A stretch of 64,000 nucleotides of DNA from contig NZ_PGFA01000003.1 of the NCBI RefSeq assembly GCF_002797555.1, positions 620,001 through 684,000 on the forward strand. Reading direction: 5' to 3'. Made by a program: the position numbers and the translations under genes. Under the pieces are notes generated by a model. The model was not told where the DNA came from. It saw only the letters and a program-made list of their open reading frames with translations, and ran no database searches. Below, one piece after another: positions 49,392-57,699 of the stretch (positions are counted from its first letter, which is position 1; each line of letters begins with the position of its first letter). Origin of the DNA: Hymenobacter chitinivorans DSM 11115 (GTDB lineage Bacteria; Bacteroidota; Bacteroidia; Cytophagales; Hymenobacteraceae).

Positions 49392-51584
49392 ATGAAAAGC
49401 CTTTACTACTTCCGAATCCTAAGCTTGTGCTTAGTGGGGTTGCTACCGGGCCGTCACACCGTTGCCCAAACCGAGTCAGCCTATTACTCCTCCTTCGCCA
49501 CTCCGGCCAGCCCGGCCAACTACCGGACCAGCGCCACGGGCTCCGGGCTGTGCCTGGGCTGCCTGGTGGCCAACCCCGAGCGAGCCGCCGATACCGACCT
49601 GGAAAACTACGCCACCATTCAGAACACGCTCGGCGTGCTGGGCGGCGGAGTTGCGCTGGCGTTGCAGCTCTCGGGGACGGCCCCGGCCACTTACCGGGCC
49701 GGCGTGGTCATCAGCAGCGGCAATGTGCTCAATGCCGGTGCCCTGGCCACCATCACGCTGCGCACTTACCTCGGGGGTAGCCAGCAGCAGCAACTGCTGG
49801 CCAACGATGCGCTGGTCAGCAGCACTGCCTTGTCGGATAGCCGCACCCGCCTGGAGTTTGTGGCCGCCAAGCCCTTCGACCAGCTGGAAATTGTGGTGGG
49901 CGGGATTCTCAACGGCGTTAATACCGTGCGGGTGCTTTACGCCTACGGCGTGCCCACCAACACGCAGTTTACCACGGCCCTGGGTTACCTGTCCCGCAGC
50001 CCCGAGCCCAGCGCCGCCGACTACAAGGTCACGACCGGAGGCGGCGCGGTAGCGGCCTGCGTGGGCACGGGCGTGGCTAACCCCACCAACGCCGTGGATG
50101 CGGGCCTGAACAACTTTGCCACGCTCACGACCGTGGCCGGGGTGGGCAACTGCTCAGCAAGCCTGCAAGTCAAGCTGGAAGGACCGGCCCCGGCGGGCTA
50201 CCAGGCCGGCTTTGTGGTTGGCAACGGGGGCGTACTCGATGTGAATGCCCTAAACTCGGTGCAGATTACGACTTACCTCAACGGGGTGGCCCAGGAAACC
50301 CGCGCCGGGGCCGAGCTGCTGCAACTCACCCTGCTACCCGATAACCGCTACCAGGTCAGCTTCAAGTCGGGCCAGCCCTTCGACCGGGTCGAAATCAAGC
50401 AGTCGGCCCTGGCCAGTGCCCTCAACACGCTGCAGGTCTACTACGGCTTTGGCATCGAGCCCCGGGCTTTTCAGGACGATACGCCGGTGCTGTCCGACTT
50501 CAAGACGCCCCAGCGCGGCACCGAGTACCAGGAGTCGGCCTCGGGCCTGCTGTGCCTGGGCTGCAGCTCGACCAATCCCCAAAAAGCGGCCGACAACACT
50601 TTCACCGAGTCGGACTACGCGGAGGTGCGGTTCCCGGTGGCTGCCCTGGGTACTTATAAGCTGAAGCTGCGCCTGAACGGGGCGGGCAAAGCCGGTAACC
50701 GCGCCGGTATTGCCCTGCGCACCAACGACGCGCTGCTCAACACTACGCTGCTGCAAAACATCCGCATCAATACCTACGGCGGCACCAACGGCAGCCGCCT
50801 GCTGGAAAGCTCCTCGGCCAGCACCCTGCTCGACCTGGGCCTGGTGGGCGACAACCGCCACGAGCTGGGCTTCCTCACCACCCAGGACTTCGAGTGGGTG
50901 GAAGTGGAAATAACCGGGGGGGTGGGCCTGTTTTCCGCCGCCCAGATCTACTACGCCTTTGCCGATGACCCCAACCCCGCTTTTCCCGCCGAAGTTGGCC
51001 CGCCGGCTAACCCGCTGCCAGTGGAGCTGCGCGTCTTCCAGGGGCGGAGCGTAGAAACGGCCGTGGAGCTTACCTGGCAAACGGCTTCGGAGCAAAAAAA
51101 CGCCTACTTCCTGGTGGAACGCTCCCTGGGCGTCGAGTCGGGCTTCACCACCATAGGTCAGGTGCGGGGGGCGGGCACCACCACCCGCGGGGCCAGCTAC
51201 CAGTTCCGCGACGAAACCGCCGCCCGGCAGGACCGCGGCCCGCTGTATTACCGCCTGCGGCAAGTCGACCAGGATGGGACCGAGCATTTCTCGCCCGTGG
51301 TGGTAATTACCTGGAAAAGTGAGCAGACTACGGCTTTGCAGGTGTATCCTAACCCGGCGGCGGAAACCCAGCGCATCAACGTGCAGCTGGTCGGGCTGCC
51401 CACGGACGGTGCCAGCCTGCAGGTGTATGGCAACTTAGGTGAGCTTATCTGGCGCGGGCCCGCCACCGGCTCGGCCCTGGAAATACCGCTCCACACGCTT
51501 CGTCAGGGACTCTATCATTTGGTGCTTACCGATGCAGCCGGCCAGCGCCAAGCCAGTCAGCGTCTGGTCGTCACGGGGCGGTAG
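49392..51584 (+). CDS. T9SS surface protein 2, paralogue of surface protein 1
   Basis: The ATG at 49392 (MKSLYYFRILSLCLVGLLPG) gives 730 residues with a signal peptide. The same three domains follow: LCLGCLVANPERAADTDLEN, ACVGTGVANPTNAVDAGLNN and LCLGCSSTNPQKAADNTF. Unlike surface protein 1, it then has an extra fibronectin-like module (PLPVELRVFQGRSVETAVEL, WQTASEQKNAYFLVERS, YYRLRQVDQDGTEHFS) before the T9SS sorting domain (LQVYPNPAAETQRINVQ). The third domain is nearly identical to that of its neighbour over its first 40 residues, pointing to recent duplication or gene conversion. A terminator follows. Confidence 0.87.
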   Translation: MKSLYYFRILSLCLVGLLPGRHTVAQTESAYYSSFATPASPANYRTSATGSGLCLGCLVANPERAADTDLENYATIQNTLGVLGGGVALALQLSGTAPATYRAGVVISSGNVLNAGALATITLRTYLGGSQQQQLLANDALVSSTALSDSRTRLEFVAAKPFDQLEIVVGGILNGVNTVRVLYAYGVPTNTQFTTALGYLSRSPEPSAADYKVTTGGGAVAACVGTGVANPTNAVDAGLNNFATLTTVAGVGNCSASLQVKLEGPAPAGYQAGFVVGNGGVLDVNALNSVQITTYLNGVAQETRAGAELLQLTLLPDNRYQVSFKSGQPFDRVEIKQSALASALNTLQVYYGFGIEPRAFQDDTPVLSDFKTPQRGTEYQESASGLLCLGCSSTNPQKAADNTFTESDYAEVRFPVAALGTYKLKLRLNGAGKAGNRAGIALRTNDALLNTTLLQNIRINTYGGTNGSRLLESSSASTLLDLGLVGDNRHELGFLTTQDFEWVEVEITGGVGLFSAAQIYYAFADDPNPAFPAEVGPPANPLPVELRVFQGRSVETAVELTWQTASEQKNAYFLVERSLGVESGFTTIGQVRGAGTTTRGASYQFRDETAARQDRGPLYYRLRQVDQDGTEHFSPVVVITWKSEQTTALQVYPNPAAETQRINVQLVGLPTDGASLQVYGNLGELIWRGPATGSALEIPLHTLRQGLYHLVLTDAAGQRQASQRLVVTGR

Positions 51585-51637
51585 CGCTTGCTGCAAAGCT
51601 ATACTGCGTGCCAAATCATTAGCCTTTATCAGTATTG

Positions 51638-51669
51638 GGCCTCGCTACTCACCGTAGCGGGGCCTTTTT
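51638..51669 (+). terminator. terminator after surface protein 2
   Basis: GGCCTCGCTAC and GTAGCGGGGCC pair with one T-G wobble around a 5-nt loop and are followed by a T tract. Confidence 0.8.
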
Positions 51670-52061
51670 ATAGTGCTTCTTCCTCTAAAAACACTAAATC
51701 AGAAAACCGCTGAATCTGGGCTCAATCTAGAAAAAGTCCGATTTGTTGAACAAAACCTCGCAGCAACCTAAACAGGATATATACGGGATGAATTATGTAT
51801 AAAATTATGATATAAACTCTGCCTTGCCGAAACGTTAAAATAGCCTGTTAGGCTGCAAAAGGCCATTTTATTAAAAGTTTTGCAATTAAGTGGGCCTTAG
51901 CATAGGAATTTGATAGAACTGGATTTGTCGAAGACCAGTAGAATGGTAATATTTCGGTAACATATTTCAATTCGGCCCCCGGCATCTTTGCGGCCGAATT
52001 ACTGCCTGCCGCTCGCGCTTTCCTTTCCTCCTCTCTTTTCACCATACAAAACCTCTTTCGA
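51670..52061. other. AT-rich gap before the endonuclease gene
   Basis: This stretch is much richer in A/T than its surroundings. It has an AAAATAGCC/GGCCATTTT imperfect hairpin at 51837-51869. Near the end are GGTAATATTTC and GGTAACATATTTC as an imperfect direct repeat (51944-51967) and a -7-like CATCTTTG (51983-51990). A 65-codon minus-strand frame here has no protein-like features. No gene is called. Confidence 0.4.
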
Positions 52062-52949
52062 ATGAAGCGTACCCTCTACCGCTTGCTCAGCTGTGGCCTG
52101 CTCGGCATCCTCGCAGTTTCGTGTTCCAAAGACGAAACCGTTGCGCCCACCAGTGCTCCCACGGCTGTTTCACAGAGTTTTGATGCCACGCGCGACAGTC
52201 ACCTGACGATGGGTAACCCCAGCGGAGCCATTACCGACGCCACCAATTCGCCCAACAACTATTTGATGTCCAAAGCCCAGTACGTGCTGTCGTATAGCCG
52301 CGACAAAGGCAAGCCCAACTGGGTGAGCTGGCACCTGAGCAGCGCCTGGCTGGGCAGCACCCCGCGCCAGGACAACTTCTCCTCGGATGCCACACTGCCC
52401 TCGACCTGGTTTCACGCTACGAGCAGCAGCTACACCGGTTCGGGCTTCGACCGGGGCCACAATTGCCCCTCGGCCGACCGCACCGGCTCGGTGGCCGATA
52501 ACTCGGCTACTTTCCTGATGACCAACATGATGCCCCAGGCGGCGAACAACAACCAGCAGACCTGGGCCGGCCTCGAAAATTATGAGCGCACTCTCGTGAG
52601 CCAGGGCTACGAGCTCTACGTTATCTGTGGCAGCTACGGCAGCGGCGGTACCGGCGTCAACGGCTACGCTACCACTATTGCCGGCGGCAAAATCACGGTT
52701 CCGGCCCGTTGCTGGAAAGTCGTGGTCGTGTTGCCCGAAGGCTCCAGCGACGCCAGCCGCGTAACCACCGGCACCCGCATTATTGCCATCGACACGCCCA
52801 ATACGACCTCCATCAGCTCGAGCTGGGGCAGCTACCGCACCACGGTAGACGCCATTGAGGCCGCCACGGGCTACAACATCCTGTCGGCGGTGTCGAGCAC
52901 GGTGCAGAGCACCATCGAGGCCCGCGTGGACAGCGGCCCCACGAGCTGA
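52062..52949 (+). CDS. secreted DNA/RNA non-specific endonuclease (lipoprotein)
   Basis: This 295-residue protein has a lipoprotein signal with the lipidation cysteine at residue 21 (LLGILAVSCSKDE). The beta-beta-alpha-metal nuclease core has the DRGH motif (D130-H133) in GFDRGHNCPSADRT. The metal-binding Asn region TNMMPQAANNNQQTWAGLEN and LYVICGSYGSGGTGVNGY follow, as in NucA and Serratia nuclease. It should sit in the outer membrane or on the surface and cut DNA and RNA for nutrition or defence. Confidence 0.92.
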   Translation: MKRTLYRLLSCGLLGILAVSCSKDETVAPTSAPTAVSQSFDATRDSHLTMGNPSGAITDATNSPNNYLMSKAQYVLSYSRDKGKPNWVSWHLSSAWLGSTPRQDNFSSDATLPSTWFHATSSSYTGSGFDRGHNCPSADRTGSVADNSATFLMTNMMPQAANNNQQTWAGLENYERTLVSQGYELYVICGSYGSGGTGVNGYATTIAGGKITVPARCWKVVVVLPEGSSDASRVTTGTRIIAIDTPNTTSISSSWGSYRTTVDAIEAATGYNILSAVSSTVQSTIEARVDSGPTS

Positions 52950-53271
52950 GCCCAGTAGAACGGTACCCGAAAATACCCTTGCTACCGACTTGGTAGTGAG
53001 GGTATTTTCATTATATTAGAGCTGCTCTAGCCCGCTCAAACCTTATTGAATTATCGTTGCCAGCCTGTCGTACTCTGCAAATATTGTGAAAGGAGTGAAA
53101 GGTGAGAAGTACCAGAAAGCCGCGCTGCAACGCGGCTTTTTGCGTATAGCTTTTCCCGCGGGCCGGTCGGTAACGGATTCATAATACCACGGTAACGCAC
53201 ACCCAATACTCGGTCGTGAAATTTGTAAATGGTGGAGCCCCGGCGGCTCCGGCCACTAGCAGCTCCTGCCG
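52950..53271. other. gap with two terminator hairpins and an octamer-like run
   Basis: Hairpin 1 (52969-53009): AAAATACCCT and AGGGTATTTT with an inner CTACC/GGTAG stem, right after the endonuclease. Hairpin 2 (53116-53139): AAAGCCGCG and CGCGGCTTT with a 6-nt loop and T tract. Just before it, 53091-53109 carries GTGAAAGGAGTGAAAGGTG, the same type of repeat as in the ABC operon. A terminator without a gene before it leaves room for a small RNA at about 53030-53140, but I see no definite promoter. Confidence 0.45.
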
Positions 53272-54993
53272 ATGGATTTTCTCTCTTCCTCCGTTTTTCC
53301 TTACCCCGGTTTTTTGGGTCGCCGCTCCCAGGAGCTGCTGCGGCCAGTACTTAGTTACTTCAGCGGGGCCCGCGAGCTGCAGCAGCTCTACGAGCAAACG
53401 GCCCACCTGCGCGGGCGTGAGTTTATTGGGGCCTTGCTGCGCCGCCTGGGCATTACGGTGGCCTACGACGCGGCCGAGCTGGGGCAGTTGCCCGCCACGG
53501 GTAGTTTCGTGGCCGTCGGCAACCACCCCTGCGGCCTGCTTGACGGCCTGATCCTGCTCTACGTGCTGACCGAGGTGCGGCCCGATTTCAAGCTGGTGGC
53601 CAACGAGGTGCTGGCGCCCCTGCTGCCCCAGCTCGGCAGCCACCTGATTCTGGTGAATCCGGAGCGGGCCGCGGCGGGCCAGAACGTGCCGGGCGTGCGC
53701 CGACTGCTGCACTACGTGCACAATGAGGTGCCCATTGGGCTGTTTCCGGCCGGGGAAGTGGCCAGCCAGCTGCAGCCGTTTCGGCCGGCGCTGGAAGCCG
53801 AGTGGCACCCCACGGCCGGCCGCCTGCTCACCTCGGCGCCAGTGCCAGTGGTGCCCGTGTGGCTGAGCGGGCACAACAGCCGGGCTTTCAACCTGCTGGG
53901 TTTGCTGCACCCTTGGCTACGCACGGCCCGGCTGCCCGCCGAACTGCTCAACAAGCGCGGCCAAACCATTCGGGTGCGTCTGGGCCGCGCCATTGCCCCG
54001 GCCGAGCTGGCCTGTCTGGCGGCTCCCGAGCGCCTGGCTTACGTGCGGGCCCGGGTATTTGCCCTGGCCACTCCGGTTCCCGGGCTGCTGGCGGCCCCCA
54101 CCGCGCCGCCGGTAGCGCCCGAAACGGCTCCCGAGCTAGTATTGCGCGACATCAACGCCCTGCGGGCCTCGCGCTGCCTGGTGCGGTCTGGGAAGTGGGA
54201 GGTGTATTTAGCCAGCAAGGCCGAGCTGCCCCACGTGCTGCGGGAGCTGGGCCGCCTGCGCGAGCTGACGTTTCGCCGCGAAGGGGAGGGCACCCAGCAA
54301 CCCCTCGACCTGGACCACTACGACGAGTATTACCGCCACCTGTTTCTCTACGACCGGGTTGCCCAGCGCCTGGTTGGGGCTTACCGCATCGGGCGGGGGC
54401 GGGCCATTCTGCGCCAGCACGGCCGCCGGGGCTTTTACCTGCATTCATTGTTTCGGCTGAAAAAAGAGCTGGAGCCCTTTCTGGCCCAGTCGCTGGAGCT
54501 GGGGCGCTCCTTCGTGCGGGCCGAGTACCAGAAGCAGCCCCAGCCCCTGGCCCTGCTCTGGAAGGGCATTGCCGAATACCTGAGCCGCCACCCCGAATAC
54601 CGCTACCTTATTGGCCCGGTGAGCATCAGCAACCGGTTTTCGAGCGTGTCGCGGGCCGTCATGGTTAATTTCCTGACCGAGCACTACTGGCGCGCCGACC
54701 TGGCCGCCTTGGTCAAGCCTCGTAAGCAGTTCCGCTACCGCCCCCTCGATGCTGGGGAAGCACCCGAAACCCTGCAGACCGGTCTGAACAGCGTACAAGA
54801 CCTGCACAAGCTCATTGCCACCTTCGAAGTAGGGGGAGCGGGAATTCCGGTGCTACTGCGGCACTATCTCAAGCGCAACGCCCGTCTGCTGGGCTTCAAC
54901 CTGGACCCTAACTTCTCCAATACCCTCGACGGATTCATTGTGCTGGACGCCCGGGAGCTGCCCGCCCGCACCCTGGATTTGCTGGAACGGTAG
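53272..54993 (+). CDS. OlsF-like fused acyltransferase (PlsC-type plus GNAT-type)
   Basis: This 573-residue protein has two domains. Residues about 20-285 are a lysophospholipid/lyso-aminolipid acyltransferase (VAVGNHPCGLLDGLILLY, H85 and D91; VNPERAAAG; GLFPAGEVA). Residues about 300-570 are a GNAT/OlsB-like N-acyltransferase (YDEYYRHLFLYDRVAQRLVG, SLFRLKKELEPFLAQSLELG, YLIGPVSISNRFSSVSRAVM). The order, O-acyltransferase first and N-acyltransferase second, is that of bifunctional OlsF, which makes ornithine lipids from amino acid and acyl-ACP. Here the product could be an ornithine or glycine lipid. It is convergent with the DUF4468 gene across a 52-bp palindrome. Confidence 0.82.
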   Translation: MDFLSSSVFPYPGFLGRRSQELLRPVLSYFSGARELQQLYEQTAHLRGREFIGALLRRLGITVAYDAAELGQLPATGSFVAVGNHPCGLLDGLILLYVLTEVRPDFKLVANEVLAPLLPQLGSHLILVNPERAAAGQNVPGVRRLLHYVHNEVPIGLFPAGEVASQLQPFRPALEAEWHPTAGRLLTSAPVPVVPVWLSGHNSRAFNLLGLLHPWLRTARLPAELLNKRGQTIRVRLGRAIAPAELACLAAPERLAYVRARVFALATPVPGLLAAPTAPPVAPETAPELVLRDINALRASRCLVRSGKWEVYLASKAELPHVLRELGRLRELTFRREGEGTQQPLDLDHYDEYYRHLFLYDRVAQRLVGAYRIGRGRAILRQHGRRGFYLHSLFRLKKELEPFLAQSLELGRSFVRAEYQKQPQPLALLWKGIAEYLSRHPEYRYLIGPVSISNRFSSVSRAVMVNFLTEHYWRADLAALVKPRKQFRYRPLDAGEAPETLQTGLNSVQDLHKLIATFEVGGAGIPVLLRHYLKRNARLLGFNLDPNFSNTLDGFIVLDARELPARTLDLLER

Positions 54994-55009
54994 CACGCCG
55001 GCCCGATTC

Positions 55010-55061
55010 ATCCGCATCAAAAAAGCCCCTGGCACGTGCCAGGGGCTTTTTTGATGCGGAT
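55010..55061. terminator. perfect 52-bp palindromic bidirectional terminator
   Basis: Every one of 26 base pairs about 55035/55036 matches. The core is GCCCCTGGCACGTGCCAGGG flanked by A6 and T6. It lies between two convergent genes and can end both transcripts. Confidence 0.9.
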
Positions 55062-55071
55062 AGCTATACAG

Positions 55072-55650
55072 CTAGTCTTTGTCGTTGGCGGGGATACCCA
55101 CAGTGCTTTCCTCGGCGGCGGGCATTGTGTTCATAAAGGACCGGAAGCTCATGGCCGCTTCGCTGGCCAGGTTGTTGGCCTGGGCCGTCACGCGCCGGTC
55201 GTTAAAAGTTTTGCCGTTGCTCCTCTCGGCCGCCAGCTTGGCAATGTAGTCGCTGAGCATCACCGTTTCGTCGGGCTTGGCGGGGTCGGGCACCAGGCGG
55301 AACGAGCCCACGCTGTATTCGTAGCCTTTGTCGCTGGCCCGGAATACGAAGTCAAAGCGGATGGTCTGTTCCTGCTCTTTGCCGTTTGTGGCTACGGGCT
55401 TCACTTTGCCCGTGCCCGTTACGCGCACCATTCCCGCGGCAGGATCCGCCTTGGCGCCCGTTTTAGGGCCGTATGAAAAGTGGCTTTCCGTCCATTCCAG
55501 GGCGCGGCGGTAAAGTACTTCCTTGCCCACTTCTTCCGCCAGCACGTTCTCCGTGTAGCTCACAGAGGCTCCCGAACCATCCTGCGCCCTAGCTGCCGGA
55601 GCACTTGCAAGCAGACAGGCGAACATCAAACCAAACAGCACTTTTTTCAT
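55072..55650 (-). CDS. DUF4468-like secreted protein
   Basis: This 192-residue protein has a signal peptide (MKKVLFGLMFACLLASAPAA). The mature part opens VSYTENVLAEEVGKEVLYRR, then WTESHFSY, an MVRVTGTGKVKPV strand and IRFDFVFRASDKGYEYSVGS. This pattern matches the DUF4468 family of Bacteroidota, thought to have a TBP-like fold. The helix ALEWTESHF and the strand after it are the most conserved features. The function is unknown; the protein should be periplasmic. It ends just past the 52-bp palindrome. Confidence 0.75.
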   Translation of the reverse strand: MKKVLFGLMFACLLASAPAARAQDGSGASVSYTENVLAEEVGKEVLYRRALEWTESHFSYGPKTGAKADPAAGMVRVTGTGKVKPVATNGKEQEQTIRFDFVFRASDKGYEYSVGSFRLVPDPAKPDETVMLSDYIAKLAAERSNGKTFNDRRVTAQANNLASEAAMSFRSFMNTMPAAEESTVGIPANDKD

Positions 55651-56051
55651 GACCGTAGTGAAACCGAAGTGTTAGTACAAATATGACAGAAGTAAAAGCA
55701 GTTAGGCGGGAAGAGTTGGATTAAGAGGAGCGGAGTTGAAGTCTGTTGAACTACCAAGAGTGGGGAACAAACGCAGCAACAGTTGCTGAGCTGTTTACTA
55801 TGGAAGGTGCTCTGTTTCAGGCTTCAGGATGCAGATGGTTTAAAATTGCACTTTTCTATTGAAAGATGGTGCTCTTACAAACCCAGTAAGTTGAATTTTG
55901 TTGGGACATAGCAAAGATAAGCAACTCGGCTTAGATGCCTACTTCAAATTTTTGTTACGCAGTAAAAACTTGAGTATCATTATTTTGTGCGGCATATATA
56001 CTATAGTGTCTGGCAGGCTGTGCAAATCCTAGGTTTGGGCTGCTTAACATT
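55651..56051. other. AT-rich gap with no recognisable feature
   Basis: The 400 bp upstream of the triple operator are A/T-rich, without a credible reading frame, repeat or promoter that I can support. Confidence 0.4.
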
Positions 56052-56110
56052 TTGGTAACATAAACTTAATGTTACCAACGGAGCGGGGTTGGTAACAATT
56101 AGTACTTTTG
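56052..56110 (+). promoter_or_regulatory. triple operator TTGGTAACA and promoter
   Basis: Three perfect copies of one 9-mer alternate in orientation: TTGGTAACA (56052-56060), its complement TGTTACCAA (56070-56078) and TTGGTAACA (56089-56097), spaced 18 and 19 bp. An exact -7 box TACTTTTG follows at 56103-56110. This is a dense regulatory site for a dimeric regulator overlapping a promoter. Confidence 0.7.
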
Positions 56111-56116
56111 CGACGT

Positions 56117-56267
56117 GCTTCACCTCAATTCCAAACGTTTGATGGAGCGCGGAACCTTCCACGGAAACGTTCTGCGAGATGATCGAAAGGTCGTTTCCCC
56201 CGCTGACTCTTCTGTTTTTCTGGTTTTTGCCCCGTTCACCGCTCCGGTTTCCGAAGCGGTTTTTTTA
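56117..56267 (+). ncRNA. predicted structured leader RNA or small RNA ending in a terminator
   Basis: From the promoter at 56103-56110, the transcript would contain a CAAACGTTTG hairpin. A CGCGGAAC/GTTCTGCG stem follows (56148-56155, 56169-56176). Next is a GATC-GAAA-GGTC tetraloop hairpin (56181-56192). The last element is a strong terminator (ACCGCT...AGCGGT, 56238-56260) with seven T residues. GGAAACG (56163-56169) can also pair with CGTTTCC (56192-56198). That pairing crosses the first stem, allowing a pseudoknot or switch. It may be an sRNA or an attenuator for the small gene at 56357; no known riboswitch class is recognised. Confidence 0.4.
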
Positions 56268-56356
56268 TGTCCTGTCGGTTTGCCCGCCAGGGTAGGGTAG
56301 GCAGGCCCGCACCTAAGACCTTTCTCGCTCTTCTCAACCCATACTGGTAACCAGCC

Positions 56357-56521
56357 ATGAACGACACCACCCTCGCCCAGCAGATGGTAGCCGCCGCTCC
56401 TGCCGCCACCCGCAGCGTAAGCCTGAGCACGGGCCCCAAGCGGATGGCCGTTATCAACGGATGGGCCGCCATGTTCCGCGGCGCCCTCGGCCCCAAAGAC
56501 AGCCGCGCCAACGTCATCTAA
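56357..56521 (+). CDS. 54-residue small protein of unknown function
   Basis: The frame from ATG 56357 to TAA 56519-56521 encodes a peptide starting MNDTTLAQQMVAAAPAATRS, with a middle part STGPKRMAVINGWAAMFRGA and an end LGPKDSRANVI. About 87% of its third codon positions are G or C, like the real genes around it, so I believe it is coding. There is no signal peptide; the middle could form a short amphipathic helix. It lies behind the leader RNA with its terminator, so it would be expressed only when transcription reads through. I recognise no family. Confidence 0.5.
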   Translation: MNDTTLAQQMVAAAPAATRSVSLSTGPKRMAVINGWAAMFRGALGPKDSRANVI

Positions 56522-56742
56522 TTGACCTCTTTTCAGAGCGCCCGGCCACTACTGGGTACTCTGCTTTTCGGGTGGCCGCGCAAGCAACGCCGCTCCAAGA
56601 AATAGTTAACCTGCCGTCCCGAGCTGGCGGAGGAAGTTCTGAGTCAGGGCGCGGTGGGTTTTTGGTGAAAAAAGAGGCTGCCGTCCCTGGTTTAGATTCC
56701 CTTCGTCAGTTCTGGATGGCATCTTTCTTTACTAAGTAAATC

Positions 56743-57588
56743 ATGCAACTAGGAACCCTCACCCTGCAAAATCCCATCTGCTTGGCAGCTGCTCCCTGGC
56801 AGCTGGATGGGTCCGGCTACGAGCGGCTAGGCGCCATTTTTACCCGTACCGTGACGATGGAGCCCAAGCCCGGGCTCTACGAGGAAGGCATTTGGCAAGT
56901 GAACGAGCAAACCCTGCTCAACGCCACCAACATGCGCACCGAAAGCGCCGAAATTCTGGTCCAGGAGCACTTGCCCCACCTGCTCAGCTACGGCGTGCCG
57001 GTGCTGGTCAGCATCACGGCCCCCGGTATTCCCGGCTTCCGCAAGATTGCGCGGTTTCTGGCCCGGGAAGTCGGCTCCCAAATTGCCGGCGTGGAAGTCT
57101 ACATAGCCCAGCCCAACACCGAGAAAGGCGCTGAGCTCAACGCCAAATTCGTGCGCGAAGCCACCCAGGCCGTGCGCAACGAGCTGGGCCCAGCTGCGGT
57201 TATCGTGGTGAAGCTGCCGCCGTGGCCCGAGCATATCCGCGGGCTGGCCCTGGGTGCCCAGGAAGGCGGGGCTACGGCTTTGGCCGCTACCAACGTCCTG
57301 AAGGCCCTGCACCTGTCCGACGACGCCACGGCCGAGCCCGTAACCGGCGGCCTGTCGGGCGAGGCGCTACGGCCCGTGGCCCTGCGCTGCGTGTGGGAGC
57401 TGGCCCATGATGCCCGTATTACGCTACCCATTTTCGGCACCGGCGGCGTGTTTACGGCCGCCCATGTGTCGGACTACCTGCGCTGCGGGGCCAATGCCGT
57501 GCAAGTGGCCAGCGGCGAATGGCTGGAACCTGGTTTGTCGGCCCGCCTGGCCGCCGAGTGCGGGCATTTAGTAGCCGTAAGCCAGTAA
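56743..57588 (+). CDS. divergent dihydroorotate dehydrogenase-like flavoprotein
   Basis: This 281-residue protein has a TIM barrel with the PyrD order of motifs: NPICLAAAPWQLDGSGYERL, IFTRTVTMEPKPG, VIVVKLPPWPEH with the FMN-binding lysine, EPVTGGLSGEALRPVALRC, and FGTGGVFTAAHVSDYLRCGA. The catalytic loop is unusual: class 1 enzymes have NxSCPN, here the sequence is VYIAQPNTEKG, so the base Cys/Ser seems replaced by Gln. It heads a run with pyrF and pyrE, which supports a role in pyrimidine synthesis, but activity as a normal PyrD is uncertain. Confidence 0.78.
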   Translation: MQLGTLTLQNPICLAAAPWQLDGSGYERLGAIFTRTVTMEPKPGLYEEGIWQVNEQTLLNATNMRTESAEILVQEHLPHLLSYGVPVLVSITAPGIPGFRKIARFLAREVGSQIAGVEVYIAQPNTEKGAELNAKFVREATQAVRNELGPAAVIVVKLPPWPEHIRGLALGAQEGGATALAATNVLKALHLSDDATAEPVTGGLSGEALRPVALRCVWELAHDARITLPIFGTGGVFTAAHVSDYLRCGANAVQVASGEWLEPGLSARLAAECGHLVAVSQ

Positions 57589-57699
57589 CTTGAAGTTTCA
57601 CTTCGTGAATCGTCTCCGCCGCTGGGTAGGTAGACCCTCTTCCTAACCTCGTTCAACGTCCTGCGAAGCTTTGCTTCGCGTCACTCTTCCCACCCGACC

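Noticed and set aside
51848..52045. 65-codon minus-strand frame before the endonuclease gene
   Set aside because: It overlaps the likely promoter, shows no signal peptide or domain, and lacks GC-rich third positions.
53179..53910. 243-codon minus-strand frame over the start of the acyltransferase gene
   Set aside because: Gln/His-rich shadow; the plus-strand gene has clear acyltransferase motifs.
54853..55476. Two divergent frames both starting MPGAFLMR
   Set aside because: They are produced by the perfect 52-bp palindrome, which reads the same on both strands.
56115..56300. Leader peptide with Phe/Val codons before the terminator at 56238-56267
   Set aside because: The frame VFLVFAPF just before the terminator resembles a Phe attenuator leader, but no Phe-related gene follows and the start would be a GTG a few bases from the predicted transcription start.
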